A stretch of 64,000 nt of DNA. It comes from Paludibacter sp. GTDB taxonomy: Bacteria > Bacteroidota > Bacteroidia > Bacteroidales > Paludibacteraceae. A program made the translations under genes and the position numbers. The DNA lies in assembly GCA_028690665.1 (NCBI GenBank), contig JAQVAV010000009.1, forward strand, positions 75,320-139,319. The letters run 5' to 3'. Shown here in pieces: positions 7,919 through 15,451 of the stretch (within the stretch, counting starts at the first letter, position 1; the number at the start of each line of letters is the position of its first letter). The notes beneath the pieces are model-generated. The model saw only the letters and a program-made list of their open reading frames with translations. It had not been told where the DNA came from and made no database searches.

Positions 7919-9202
7919 TCAGAACAGATAGTTTAGCCCGATATAGAATCCTGTGTTTCCGTCCTGTTTGTTGAATGTCTTGCCAAAATCAGCGGAAATG
8001 ACGAAATTTTCATTCCAGCCTATTTTTAAACCAATGCCGGCACCTGAATGGAACTGGCCCGCTTTGTAGTCGGTCAGATATAAAGCCGCCTTTTCAGTTT
8101 CGCTTAAAGTTGATGTGGTAGAACTAATGTCTATCGGTTTCAGAATGATCCCAGAATCGAAGAATATATTTGTTCCGAGATAGAAATTTTGTTTCAGCCA
8201 TTCAAAACGCAAAAATTTGTAACGGAATTCAAAATTTCCGAATGCGATATCGTCTCCAATAACACGATTCCGCAGCACACCGCGAATTGTGTTTTTGCCT
8301 CCCATTCCCTGGTTGGAAGCAGCTGTCAGAAAGCTCGTTATTAACAGTGGCTCTGCATAAAAAGGTACATGCCCGCTGCCGACTGTTGCCTGATAGTCGA
8401 TGCGATAAGCGACTGACATGTCTTTCATTAAAGTAAAATACTGACGATGAATCAAGGCGAATTTTGTGTGCGGATTGGAGTTTATGAAACCCGGTGCCGT
8501 TTGCAATACAGCTTCGGTCCAGATACCTTTCATCGGGCAGGCTCGCTGATCACGCGAATCGTATTTTAGTCCCAGTTTAATATAGTTGATGCTTCCGCCT
8601 GTAGCTTCATTTGCAGGAATAAGGCCTTTTTCTACATAGCGCTGGTAAAGAGAACCTCCCGATATGTGGTCAAAACCAAGTTTATCAATATTGACTGTAT
8701 CCATGGCAAAATCATAAAAAGTGTAGCCGGCCACCCAACCTAAATCTGATTTTCCGAATGTTCCCTGAAAATCTGCTTTTGCCCGGAACATATTTCGTTC
8801 ATTTTTATAAAAATACCGGGTTGATTTGCTTAAGTCGGCATCATATATTGTCTGATAACCGTTGAACCCGTAGAAGTCTAGCATTTGGTCGGTAAGGTAA
8901 GTAACATCGACCGTAGTACGTACTTTCGGGATCAGGTATTCCGAATCATACATTATACGGTTTATTCCGGTGCCTTTGGTATATCTTGAATATTCTAAAT
9001 AAAGAGAGTGATTGTATTTAGGATAAATTGAACCGTCTCCGTAATGATACAGGTTAACAAGCCCTCCGTATTGGAAACCAAGGTCGGAATCGTAAGATAC
9101 GGCGGGCAAAGCCCCGAATGCAAATCCTTTTTTTACTTTTTGTTGTGCCGATAATGTCAGACCGATTATCAAAGTGCAGAAAATCAGTAGTTGTCTTTTC
9201 AT
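7919..9202 (-). CDS. Omp85-like outer-membrane barrel without POTRA domains
   Basis: I place the start at 9202 because MKRQLLIFCTLIIGLTLSAQ is a proper signal peptide; longer readings would run into the end of the regulator gene upstream. The mature protein (about 407 residues) is built of alternating beta strands and ends in aromatic FYIGLNYLF, typical of outer-membrane barrels. GGKNTIRGVLRNRVIGD resembles the (V/I)RG loop motif of Omp85/BamA-TamA proteins, and SRDQRACPMKGIWTEA resembles the DxRxxPxxG motif of the same family. No room is left for POTRA repeats between the signal peptide and the barrel. Role unknown; lipid or protein transport is only a family-based possibility. Confidence 0.8.
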   Translation of the reverse strand: MKRQLLIFCTLIIGLTLSAQQKVKKGFAFGALPAVSYDSDLGFQYGGLVNLYHYGDGSIYPKYNHSLYLEYSRYTKGTGINRIMYDSEYLIPKVRTTVDVTYLTDQMLDFYGFNGYQTIYDADLSKSTRYFYKNERNMFRAKADFQGTFGKSDLGWVAGYTFYDFAMDTVNIDKLGFDHISGGSLYQRYVEKGLIPANEATGGSINYIKLGLKYDSRDQRACPMKGIWTEAVLQTAPGFINSNPHTKFALIHRQYFTLMKDMSVAYRIDYQATVGSGHVPFYAEPLLITSFLTAASNQGMGGKNTIRGVLRNRVIGDDIAFGNFEFRYKFLRFEWLKQNFYLGTNIFFDSGIILKPIDISSTTSTLSETEKAALYLTDYKAGQFHSGAGIGLKIGWNENFVISADFGKTFNKQDGNTGFYIGLNYLF

Positions 9203-9253
9203 GTGGTATTTTTTATGGAGACAATATAAAGAATACTGAGTTTTTATGTTGGC

Positions 9254-9261
9254 CAAAGGTA
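9254..9261 (-). promoter_or_regulatory. -7 box TACCTTTG for the barrel/GT2 operon
   Basis: Read on the minus strand this is a perfect match to the Bacteroidota -7 consensus TAnnTTTG, about 52 bases before the chosen start at 9202. A T-rich stretch with TTTG lies further upstream, but its spacing is short, so the -33 element is unclear. Confidence 0.65.
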
Positions 9262-9273
9262 TAAAAAATAATG

Positions 9274-9304
9274 CACAAAAAAAGCACACCTTGTTGATGT
9301 GCTT
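9274..9304 (-). terminator. Intrinsic terminator of the Fur-family gene
   Basis: AAGCACA (9282-9288) pairs with TGTGCTT (9298-9304); on the minus strand the stem is followed by a run of seven T. It sits directly after the regulator gene and before the barrel promoter. Confidence 0.75.
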
Positions 9305-9327
9305 GAATTTCTTATACGTAAAATCAA

Positions 9328-9744
9328 TCAACTTTCTTTACAGGCATTACAGGTACCGCTGTATGCGATTTCAACTGAATCAATTGTAAAATTGGGATTT
9401 TGAGGTAGCTCAAATACTTCTGGTTTGAGTCCAAAAATATCATACACTTTACCACATTTTTTGCATATAAAATGTGCATGGGCAGATGTGTCGATGTCAT
9501 AACGGGCGTTTTTTTCATCAATTACCAAAGCCTGAACAGCCCCTTTTTCAAGAAATAAATTTAATGTATTATAAACAGTTGTTTTTGAAAGAGTTGGCAT
9601 TGATGGACTCAGAGCTGTGTAAATTTCGTCAATGGTCGGATGTGTTCTGTTTTTTAATAGGTAATCCATTACAGCTGTACGCTGCACCGATGGCTTAATA
9701 GCGTATTGAAGCAAATAACGGTGTGTATGTAAGGTTGAATTCAT
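9328..9744 (-). CDS. Fur/PerR-family metal-dependent repressor
   Basis: A 138-residue Fur-superfamily regulator. The N-terminal winged helix contains RTHPTIDEIYTAL and LSKTTVYNTLNLF, the latter being the recognition helix. The dimerisation domain has RYDIDTSAHAHFICKKCGKV, with the metal-binding His residues and the structural zinc pair Cys94/Cys97; the second pair is Cys132/Cys135 in TCNACKES. The presence of both zinc pairs and an Asp in RYD leans towards PerR-type peroxide sensing, but Fur or Zur cannot be excluded. It has its own promoter and terminator. Palindromic sequences in the promoter suggest autoregulation. Confidence 0.88.
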   Translation of the reverse strand: MNSTLHTHRYLLQYAIKPSVQRTAVMDYLLKNRTHPTIDEIYTALSPSMPTLSKTTVYNTLNLFLEKGAVQALVIDEKNARYDIDTSAHAHFICKKCGKVYDIFGLKPEVFELPQNPNFTIDSVEIAYSGTCNACKES

Positions 9745-9774
9745 ATTGAATTAATAATTGAGTTATAATGACTA

Positions 9775-9803
9775 CAAAGATATAATAAATACATGTATTA
9801 GAT
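9775..9803 (-). promoter_or_regulatory. Promoter of the Fur-family gene with nearby palindromes
   Basis: On the minus strand TATCTTTG (9782-9775) matches the -7 consensus. A perfect 12-bp palindrome AATACATGTATT lies at 9788-9799 between the -7 and -33 positions, and an ATTATAA-containing AT-rich inverted stretch covers 9750-9769 around the likely transcription start. Both are operator candidates. Confidence 0.6.
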
Positions 9804-9908
9804 TCGCATTTTTTAGAAAAATGCTGTATTTTTCAATTGATTATAAAATATAGAAGAGTATATTTTGGACAAAATAAAATCAGAGAGCAACTAAAAGGCA
9901 GAATTGAA

Positions 9909-9942
9909 ACAAGTCGCGATTTCGAATGAATTCGCGACTTGT
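9909..9942 (-). terminator. Hairpin after mdh
   Basis: ACAAGTCGCGA (9909-9919) and TCGCGACTTGT (9932-9942) form an 11-bp perfect stem directly after the mdh stop on the minus strand. The following T run is short, so the termination efficiency is uncertain. Confidence 0.65.
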
Positions 9943-9967
9943 AATCAGTGAGTTACAGAATAATATC

Positions 9968-10909
9968 TTACAATACGTTGATTTCTTTCAAAACGCTATT
10001 TGTTTTACGAACAGCAGCAGCGCTTTTTTCAAACAAAGCAGCTTCTTCTGCATTGAGTTTGTAGTCAACAACAGCTTCAATACCGTTTTTGCCAATTAAA
10101 CAGGGAACCCCGATACAAATATCTTCCTGACCATATTCGCCTTCAAGGAATGCGCAGCAAGGAATAATTTTTTTCTGATTGTGGATAATGGATTCAACTA
10201 AATATGCAGCTGCTGCACCTGGTGCGTACCAAGCAGAAGTTCCGAGAAGACCTGTAAGAGTAGCTCCGCCTACCATAGTGTCGGCAACAACTTTATCCAA
10301 AGCTTCCTTGCTTAATAAATCGGCAACTGCACGTCCTTTATAGTTTGCAAAGCGAGTCAGAGGAATCATTGTAGTATCACCATGTCCACCGATAACCATA
10401 CCTTCAACTTCAGTCGGGTTAACGTCCAAAGCTTTACTCAGATAACATTTGAAACGAGAGCTGTCGAGAGCACCACCCATACCAATAACTTTGTTTTTAG
10501 GAAGACCGGTAGCTTTCAATGCAAGATAAGTCATGGTGTCCATTGGGTTACTTACCACTACGATGATTGCATTTGGTGAGTATTTCAGGATGTTGTCGGC
10601 AACAGTTTTTACAATTCCGGCATTAACTCCGATAAGTTCTTCGCGGGTCATTCCCGGTTTGCGGGGAATTCCTGAAGTAATAACAACTACATCTGAATTT
10701 GCTGTTTGAGCATAATCATTTGTACAACCTACGATTTTTGAATCGAAACCTAAAAGTGTAGCTGTCTGAATCATGTCCAGAGCTTTACCTTCTGAGACAC
10801 CTTCTTTTACATCCAGCATCACAACTTCGTCTGCTATTTCTTTGAATGCAAGTACATTCGCACATGTTGCGCCTACGTTTCCGGCACCTACTACTGTTAC
10901 TTTTGACAT
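9968..10909 (-). CDS. mdh: Malate dehydrogenase
   Basis: NAD-dependent malate dehydrogenase of the LDH-like type, 313 residues, cytoplasmic. The start at 10909 gives MSKVTVVGAGNVGATCA, the expected beta-alpha-beta nucleotide-binding start; a longer reading from 10963 adds 18 residues not seen in the family. Catalytic features are present: IPRKPGMTREEL with Arg83 and Arg89, VSNPMD, and GGHGDTTMIP with His176. Malate dehydrogenase feeds the reductive branch from oxaloacetate to fumarate, which ends in the fumarate reductase encoded at 37.8-41.3 kb. It is a single-gene unit with its own hairpin and promoter. Confidence 0.94.
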   Translation of the reverse strand: MSKVTVVGAGNVGATCANVLAFKEIADEVVMLDVKEGVSEGKALDMIQTATLLGFDSKIVGCTNDYAQTANSDVVVITSGIPRKPGMTREELIGVNAGIVKTVADNILKYSPNAIIVVVSNPMDTMTYLALKATGLPKNKVIGMGGALDSSRFKCYLSKALDVNPTEVEGMVIGGHGDTTMIPLTRFANYKGRAVADLLSKEALDKVVADTMVGGATLTGLLGTSAWYAPGAAAAYLVESIIHNQKKIIPCCAFLEGEYGQEDICIGVPCLIGKNGIEAVVDYKLNAEEAALFEKSAAAVRKTNSVLKEINVL

Positions 10910-10960
10910 TTTCTTATACGGTTTAAAATTGTGTATTCTAAATTTGTTTTTTAAATGCTG

Positions 10961-10968
10961 CAAATATA
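10961..10968 (-). promoter_or_regulatory. -7 box TATATTTG for mdh
   Basis: Perfect TAnnTTTG match on the minus strand, 52 bases before the mdh start. No good TTTG is found 19-21 bases upstream, so the -33 element is weak. Confidence 0.5.
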
Positions 10969-11248
10969 TGAATAATATATTTATTAAGGAAAAATTTCTT
11001 TAATTATTATCTCTTTTAGAATTATTTATCATTTGTAAGAAATAAAACTGACACGTCGATCAATTTTTTTATCGAATGATAATATTGGGAGAATAAAATT
11101 GAAACAGGAACACATTTAAAATAAGTTTCTTTATGAACAAAATTGTATAACACCTGTCGTTTATGTATTCAATGATATGTTTTTTGTGATGTTGTTTTAT
11201 CTAAAATAAAAGTTTGGAAAAGGAATCTATTTTTTGTTAAATTGTGTT

Positions 11249-11279
11249 TTTGCCATATCACGAAATAGATGTACATTTG
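11249..11279 (+). promoter_or_regulatory. Promoter TTTG-N19-TACATTTG
   Basis: TTTG at 11249-11252 and TACATTTG at 11272-11279 are separated by 19 bases, a full match to the Bacteroidota housekeeping promoter. It is 29 bases before the start of the DUF4369/thioredoxin-fold lipoprotein gene. Confidence 0.82.
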
Positions 11280-11307
11280 TAATTTGATAAAATAATTAAC
11301 TTTTTAT

Positions 11308-12447
11308 ATGAAGAAAAATATAATTGTATTTATAATTGCAGCTTTTTTAGTTGCATGTAATTCAACAGATAAATTTAAAGTTTCAGGGGTAATTTTAGAT
11401 GCTGCCGACCAAATGTTGTATCTGGAACATATTGGCTTGTTGAAAACTGAAATTGTGGATTCTACTAAATTGAATAAAGAGGGAATTTATCATTTTAAAG
11501 GGGTAAGGCCTCAATATCCTGATTTTTACAGGCTCCGGTTGGGAGCAAACAATATAGATTTTTCAGTGGATTCATGTGAAACGATAGGAATCGATGCCGA
11601 TGCCAAGTCTTTTTCTTTAGATTACAAGGTTACGGGTTCTCAAAATAGTGCTGATATTCAACTGCTCCGAAAATCAGTTTCGGATATTCAAACGAAAGTA
11701 AACCGAATCACACCGGAAATGGGGGCTCAGCAACGGAATGAAATTATTGCGGATGTGGAGGTTGACGTGGCAAAACATAAAGAAATGGCCCGTAAAATGA
11801 TTTTGAAGAATCCCCGGTCTACAGTTGCTTATTATGCTATTTATCAGAAAATAAATAATTCATACATGTTTTCTCCATATTCATCTGAGGATAAGCCGTA
11901 TTGCTCTGCTGTTGCAACTGCATACAATGCTTTTATGCCTGATTATGACAGAACAAAGAACCTTTATAGTTTGGTAGTTGATGCTATTCAGACAGAACGG
12001 AGTAATAAAGCGGAAAAGGAATGGCAGAAAGTGCTGGATGAAAAGGGAAAAGGTTATATAGACATCGAAATGAAGGATAAGGATGGAATTACCCGAAAGC
12101 TTTCGGATTTGGAGGGTAAGGTTGTGCTGATTGATTTTTCTGCTTACGAAATGGATAAAAGTGTCCAGTATATTTTTGAATTGCGTGAGTTGTACAATAA
12201 ATATCACAGTCGTGGTTTTGAAATTTATCAGGTTTCTCTTGACAGAGGTAAGCTGCTTTGGGAAGAATCTGTAAAAAACATTCCCTGGGTTTGTGTCCGG
12301 GACGAAAAGGGGCCTGATTGTGTGGCTGTACGCAATTATAATTTGCAATCTATTCCGACTTATTTTCTTCTGAACAAAAAAGGTTCGATTGAAAGTCGAA
12401 ATGCCGATTTTAAAGAGTTGGAAACCCAGATAATAAAAAGTTTGTAA
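11308..12447 (+). CDS. DUF4369/thioredoxin-fold lipoprotein lacking the CxxC motif
   Basis: A 379-residue lipoprotein with lipobox VAC at about residue 17. The N-terminal part (about 22-115) looks like DUF4369, seen in Bacteroidota periplasmic thiol-disulfide proteins. Residues about 245-379 form a thioredoxin/AhpC-like fold: GKVVLIDFSAY, then helix, then SIPTYFLLNKKG with the cis-Pro. Where related proteins have the redox WCxxC motif this one has FSAYEMDKS, so it has no active-site cysteines and probably cannot act as a thiol-disulfide oxidoreductase. It might be a chaperone-like or structural relative. It is a single-gene unit with a clear promoter and terminator. Confidence 0.8.
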   Translation: MKKNIIVFIIAAFLVACNSTDKFKVSGVILDAADQMLYLEHIGLLKTEIVDSTKLNKEGIYHFKGVRPQYPDFYRLRLGANNIDFSVDSCETIGIDADAKSFSLDYKVTGSQNSADIQLLRKSVSDIQTKVNRITPEMGAQQRNEIIADVEVDVAKHKEMARKMILKNPRSTVAYYAIYQKINNSYMFSPYSSEDKPYCSAVATAYNAFMPDYDRTKNLYSLVVDAIQTERSNKAEKEWQKVLDEKGKGYIDIEMKDKDGITRKLSDLEGKVVLIDFSAYEMDKSVQYIFELRELYNKYHSRGFEIYQVSLDRGKLLWEESVKNIPWVCVRDEKGPDCVAVRNYNLQSIPTYFLLNKKGSIESRNADFKELETQIIKSL

Positions 12448-12505
12448 TAGGGTTAACAACTATTTATTCGATGTGGATAAATATTGCCCATTGAATGATA
12501 ACATA

Positions 12506-12551
12506 CAAAAAACAGGGTCAAACGATAGAAAATGTTTGGCCCTGTTTTTTG
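12506..12551 (+). terminator. Strong intrinsic terminator
   Basis: AAAAACAGGGTCAAAC pairs with GTTTGGCCCTGTTTTT with one G-U pair and a loop of about 10 bases, followed by T residues. It ends the plus-strand thioredoxin-fold gene. Confidence 0.85.
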
Positions 12552-12644
12552 TATATAAATAATTGAACAGCACCATTACTTTAAATAGCAAGTCGAGGTA
12601 GTTTAAATAATGATTTTGAATAATAGAGACAAACTATAAAGAAA

Positions 12645-12716
12645 GGGTGCCTCAAAAAAAAGAACGTAAATTATGCTTAATTTACGTTCAATAATAAATA
12701 ATTATGTAGTCTCCTT
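12645..12716. repeat. Possible decayed copy of the intergenic palindromic repeat
   Basis: The left edge GGGTGCCTCAAAA resembles the left edge of the element at 52160 (GGGTATCTCAAAA), and a perfect 12-bp stem GAACGTAAATTA/TAATTTACGTTC lies inside. The right edge is only weakly similar. The stem with the T run on the minus strand probably also terminates the DUF4270 gene. Confidence 0.4.
12653..12689 (-). terminator. Terminator of the DUF4270 gene
   Basis: A perfect 12-bp stem at 12662-12673 and 12678-12689 with a four-base loop is followed on the minus strand by a T-rich run. It lies 29 bases after the stop of the DUF4270 lipoprotein gene. Confidence 0.78.
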
Positions 12717-12717
12717 T

Positions 12718-14142
12718 TTAGAACCCGCTGTATACCAAATTTAATTTCATGGGTTTGGTTGGGTGGCTACCCGAGCAGAGTTTTACTGCTTTTATAAGAT
12801 TTTGCGGTTTTACCTCCATAATACTGCTGCTTCCATCATATTTCAGTGATACCGGAACTACCATAAAACTCATAGTGTCCGGTAGTGTCTGATGTTTTTT
12901 TAATTCATTGGTAAGCAAAGGCGCCAAGTCGAATGAATAGTAATAATTGGTAACATCCGTAGTGTCATTTGTTTCGCTTGAATATCTTGCTAAAATTGCC
13001 GTCGTGTTAGATGGCAGGTCCCGATTCTCAAAGAAGTCATTGTATGAAGTTGTGTCTCCTTTTATTAATATTATACTTGTTGGAAGTATAGGAGTTACGT
13101 CACTTGGATCAGTGTCGATGTCTGTCGCATCGATTCGGAGAATTGCACGATTTAGTAAAAGAGTTTTGTCTCCAATTTTGGCATTTATTGAATCCTGCAG
13201 TTTTTTCAACGGAATGTTAATTTTTGTGTAGACATTCGTTGGAGATGATAAATAATTTACGGTATCTGTCGCATTTAATCTTTGTTTTACAGTTTCCCGG
13301 TCGGGATGTTGAAACCGGTTAATTGTTCTGACTTCTTTGTTGGCAGGGTAGTTTACGTATGTATTTACAGTGGTTGAATCGGTATCTCCTTCTGCCAGAT
13401 ATTTATAATGAAAGTAATAACGTAAAACTACACCACGTATGTATAACAAGCTCGCAGTCCCAAAATCAGTAGTGATATACAGTCCGTTAAACATTTTTTG
13501 GAATTTAGCCACGTCGAGCGTATCTACTCCATTGTCTATTTCGTTGCCTATGCCATTGTCTGTATAATGGATTTTCATTTGATCTGAGAAGCGTTGAACA
13601 AAGTCCTGATTTAACGGAAATTCTATAGTTGTTGCGTCATCACGAATGATCGTCGCATCTTTAGCCGAGAAAATTCTGTGACTAAGATTTTGAGTCAGAT
13701 CTGTATAATCGAAAATATTTATGTCAGATTTGTAAGCATTAGAATATAAAAATGTAGTGTCCTTATTCATTTCATAGATATTAACTTCCATGGGAGAGTA
13801 CTGGTTTCCGAACCATGTGTAGTAATACAAAATGATTTTGGCTGAATCGGCAACCGAACCTGGAGGATATGAGAAATCAACCGGAGGTTCTACCTGGGTC
13901 AGGATGTCGGCATAGACTGTTCCGTATGTTTCATCAACAAAAGTGCCTAACAATAAAGAGTCCGGCCTTGAGTACATGAAATTCGGATAATAATTTTCAG
14001 ACGTTAATGCCAATGTGGCTGTGTCAACTATAATTGCGTCTGATGTTGGCTGAACTTCAACTCCCATGTTGGTGAAGTCATCTGCACAGGAGAATGTCAA
14101 TAAAGACAATAAAATGATAAAAAAAACTGAAGAAGATTTCAT
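12718..14142 (-). CDS. DUF4270 outer-surface lipoprotein
   Basis: I choose the start at 14142, which gives MKSSSVFFIILLSLLTFSCAD, a lipoprotein signal peptide with lipobox TFSC. Longer readings add an unlikely leader. The 474-residue product matches the layout of DUF4270 proteins: after the lipid-attached Cys comes DDFTNMGVEVQP, then DSLLLGTFVDETYGTVYADILTQ, a typical region in this family, followed by a beta-rich body. DUF4270 proteins are common in Bacteroidota but their function is not known. It lies 59 bases after the glycogen-synthase-like gene on the same strand, a common pairing in this phylum as far as I recall. Confidence 0.8.
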   Translation of the reverse strand: MKSSSVFFIILLSLLTFSCADDFTNMGVEVQPTSDAIIVDTATLALTSENYYPNFMYSRPDSLLLGTFVDETYGTVYADILTQVEPPVDFSYPPGSVADSAKIILYYYTWFGNQYSPMEVNIYEMNKDTTFLYSNAYKSDINIFDYTDLTQNLSHRIFSAKDATIIRDDATTIEFPLNQDFVQRFSDQMKIHYTDNGIGNEIDNGVDTLDVAKFQKMFNGLYITTDFGTASLLYIRGVVLRYYFHYKYLAEGDTDSTTVNTYVNYPANKEVRTINRFQHPDRETVKQRLNATDTVNYLSSPTNVYTKINIPLKKLQDSINAKIGDKTLLLNRAILRIDATDIDTDPSDVTPILPTSIILIKGDTTSYNDFFENRDLPSNTTAILARYSSETNDTTDVTNYYYSFDLAPLLTNELKKHQTLPDTMSFMVVPVSLKYDGSSSIMEVKPQNLIKAVKLCSGSHPTKPMKLNLVYSGF

Positions 14143-14201
14143 GCAAAATGAAAAACTAATAATGAATATCTGACTGATAAAAGACCCAAACAAAAAGATT
14201 T

Positions 14202-15017
14202 TTAGTCGAATAAACTATCGTAAAACCTTACATACTCATCTGCATAATCCTCAACATTAACATAAGGCAAAAGCTTTATGTTTTTTTCTTTGGTGTAAGT
14301 AAGAACCTGCTCATTTACTACCGGACTTGACTGGATTACGCCATCCGAAAAGTCTACCGCTAACTTTGATAAAGCAACATAATCAATCACTTTGTCGTTT
14401 AATTTAAACGGTTCATCCTGATCAAATCCTTCTAACAAAAGCGTTGTTGAAAATAGATCCCTGAATGGCTTTTTAAATTCGTCATTGAACAAAGAGTAAA
14501 CAACTTTAGAGTTTTTGAAGAACGGGTCATCGTTATATGCCTTTTTGATGTATAAAGGAGCTACAGCTGTCATCCAACCTTCACAATGTATGATGTCTGG
14601 AGTCCAGCGCAGTTTTTTGACCGTTTCCATTACTCCGCGGATAAAAAAGATGCTTCTTTCGTCGTTGTCTGTAAATTCAACTCCGCTTTCGTCTGCGATG
14701 GTTTCTTTTCTACGAAAATAATCTTCGTTATCAATGAAGTAAACCTGAAGCCGGGCAGCCTGAATAGATGCAACTTTGATAATCAGAGGATGATCTGTGT
14801 CATCAATAATCAGGTTCATGCCCGAAAGCCGGATAACTTCATGTAATTGGTTTCTGCGTTCATTAATAGCACCGAATCTAGGCATAAAAGTTCTGGTTTC
14901 TCTTCCTCTTTCCTGAACTGCTTGCGGCAGGTATCGACCCATGTTTGCTAATTCCGATTCTGGTAAATAAGGAAATATTTCTTGCGAAATATACAGTACT
15001 TTACTTGCTTTTTTCAT
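14202..15017 (-). CDS. Glycogen/starch synthase-like protein, N-terminal domain only
   Basis: The 271-residue protein corresponds to the N-terminal half of a GT5 glycogen synthase. VLYISQEIFPYLPESELANMGRYLPQA matches the ADP-glucose-side start, with the usual KxGG loop changed to SELANMG. PDIIHCEGWMTAVAPLYIK matches the D-x-x-H-x-H-D-W-T region. The C-terminal GT-B domain, which holds the ExxxxxxE donor-binding motif, is absent, and no frameshifted remainder is visible downstream. Short versions of this length occur throughout Bacteroidota, beside panC, so this is not a recent truncation. Glycogen synthesis is therefore doubtful and its activity is unknown. Confidence 0.8.
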   Translation of the reverse strand: MKKASKVLYISQEIFPYLPESELANMGRYLPQAVQERGRETRTFMPRFGAINERRNQLHEVIRLSGMNLIIDDTDHPLIIKVASIQAARLQVYFIDNEDYFRRKETIADESGVEFTDNDERSIFFIRGVMETVKKLRWTPDIIHCEGWMTAVAPLYIKKAYNDDPFFKNSKVVYSLFNDEFKKPFRDLFSTTLLLEGFDQDEPFKLNDKVIDYVALSKLAVDFSDGVIQSSPVVNEQVLTYTKEKNIKLLPYVNVEDYADEYVRFYDSLFD

Positions 15018-15059
15018 GCTCTACTAATCCAATTCTGGTAAGAAATTATTTTCGAATTG

Positions 15060-15067
15060 CAAAGATA
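15060..15067 (-). promoter_or_regulatory. -7 box TATCTTTG for the glycogen-synthase-like gene
   Basis: Perfect TAnnTTTG on the minus strand, 43 bases before the start at 15017. A TTG is found about 22 bases upstream (15092-15090), slightly wider than usual. Confidence 0.65.
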
Positions 15068-15391
15068 TATAAAAAAAATCGGAAATAAGCAAGTCTTTAA
15101 GTTATAATGTTAATCTCATTAACGATAAAAATATAAATGATATTGCATTTTAAAGTCTTAATTTTTATTACATTACATTTAATCAGCATTTTACTCTGAA
15201 ATAGACTCGGTGGTGGTTTGTGTGCCTGCAACTGTTTTTAAATTAGTTTAACCCTGCCTTTACTAAAAATTAGGCTTCCTTTTATGTTTTTATAGATTTA
15301 TATTGGTCATTAAAAGGAACATATACTCCTGTTTATGTGTTTTAAATATGTTCTGTAATAGATTTTAATCAGTTATACGAAGAAGTTTTTG

Positions 15392-15399
15392 TACTTTTG
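15392..15399 (+). promoter_or_regulatory. -7 box TACTTTTG for panC-panD
   Basis: Perfect TAnnTTTG match 53 bases before the panC start. There is no clear TTTG at the -33 position. Confidence 0.6.
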
Positions 15400-15451
15400 C
15401 ACCGAATTTCAAAATGAATTTTGAAATATACTTGAATAAAAATACATTCAA

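Larger units (their letters stand above)
10910..11307. other. Divergent intergenic region between mdh and the thioredoxin-fold gene
   Basis: This 398-base AT-rich gap holds the predicted mdh promoter on the minus strand (-7 TATATTTG at 10968-10961) and the promoter of the plus-strand gene at 11249-11279. I see no open reading frame of note, RNA gene or repeat in the middle part. Confidence 0.6.
15018..15451. other. Divergent intergenic region before panC
   Basis: A 434-base AT-rich gap. It holds a minus-strand promoter near 15060 and a plus-strand -7 box at 15392. Between about 15100 and 15360 I see no gene, RNA structure or repeat. Confidence 0.6.

Noticed and set aside
9203..9331. N-terminal extension of the outer-membrane barrel protein
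   Set aside because: It would overlap the end of the regulator gene and cross the promoter and terminator found there, and would place residues before a proper signal peptide.
10382..10579. Plus-strand frames opposite mdh and other strong genes
   Set aside because: They mirror the codon pattern of the genes on the other strand and have no motifs or translation signals.
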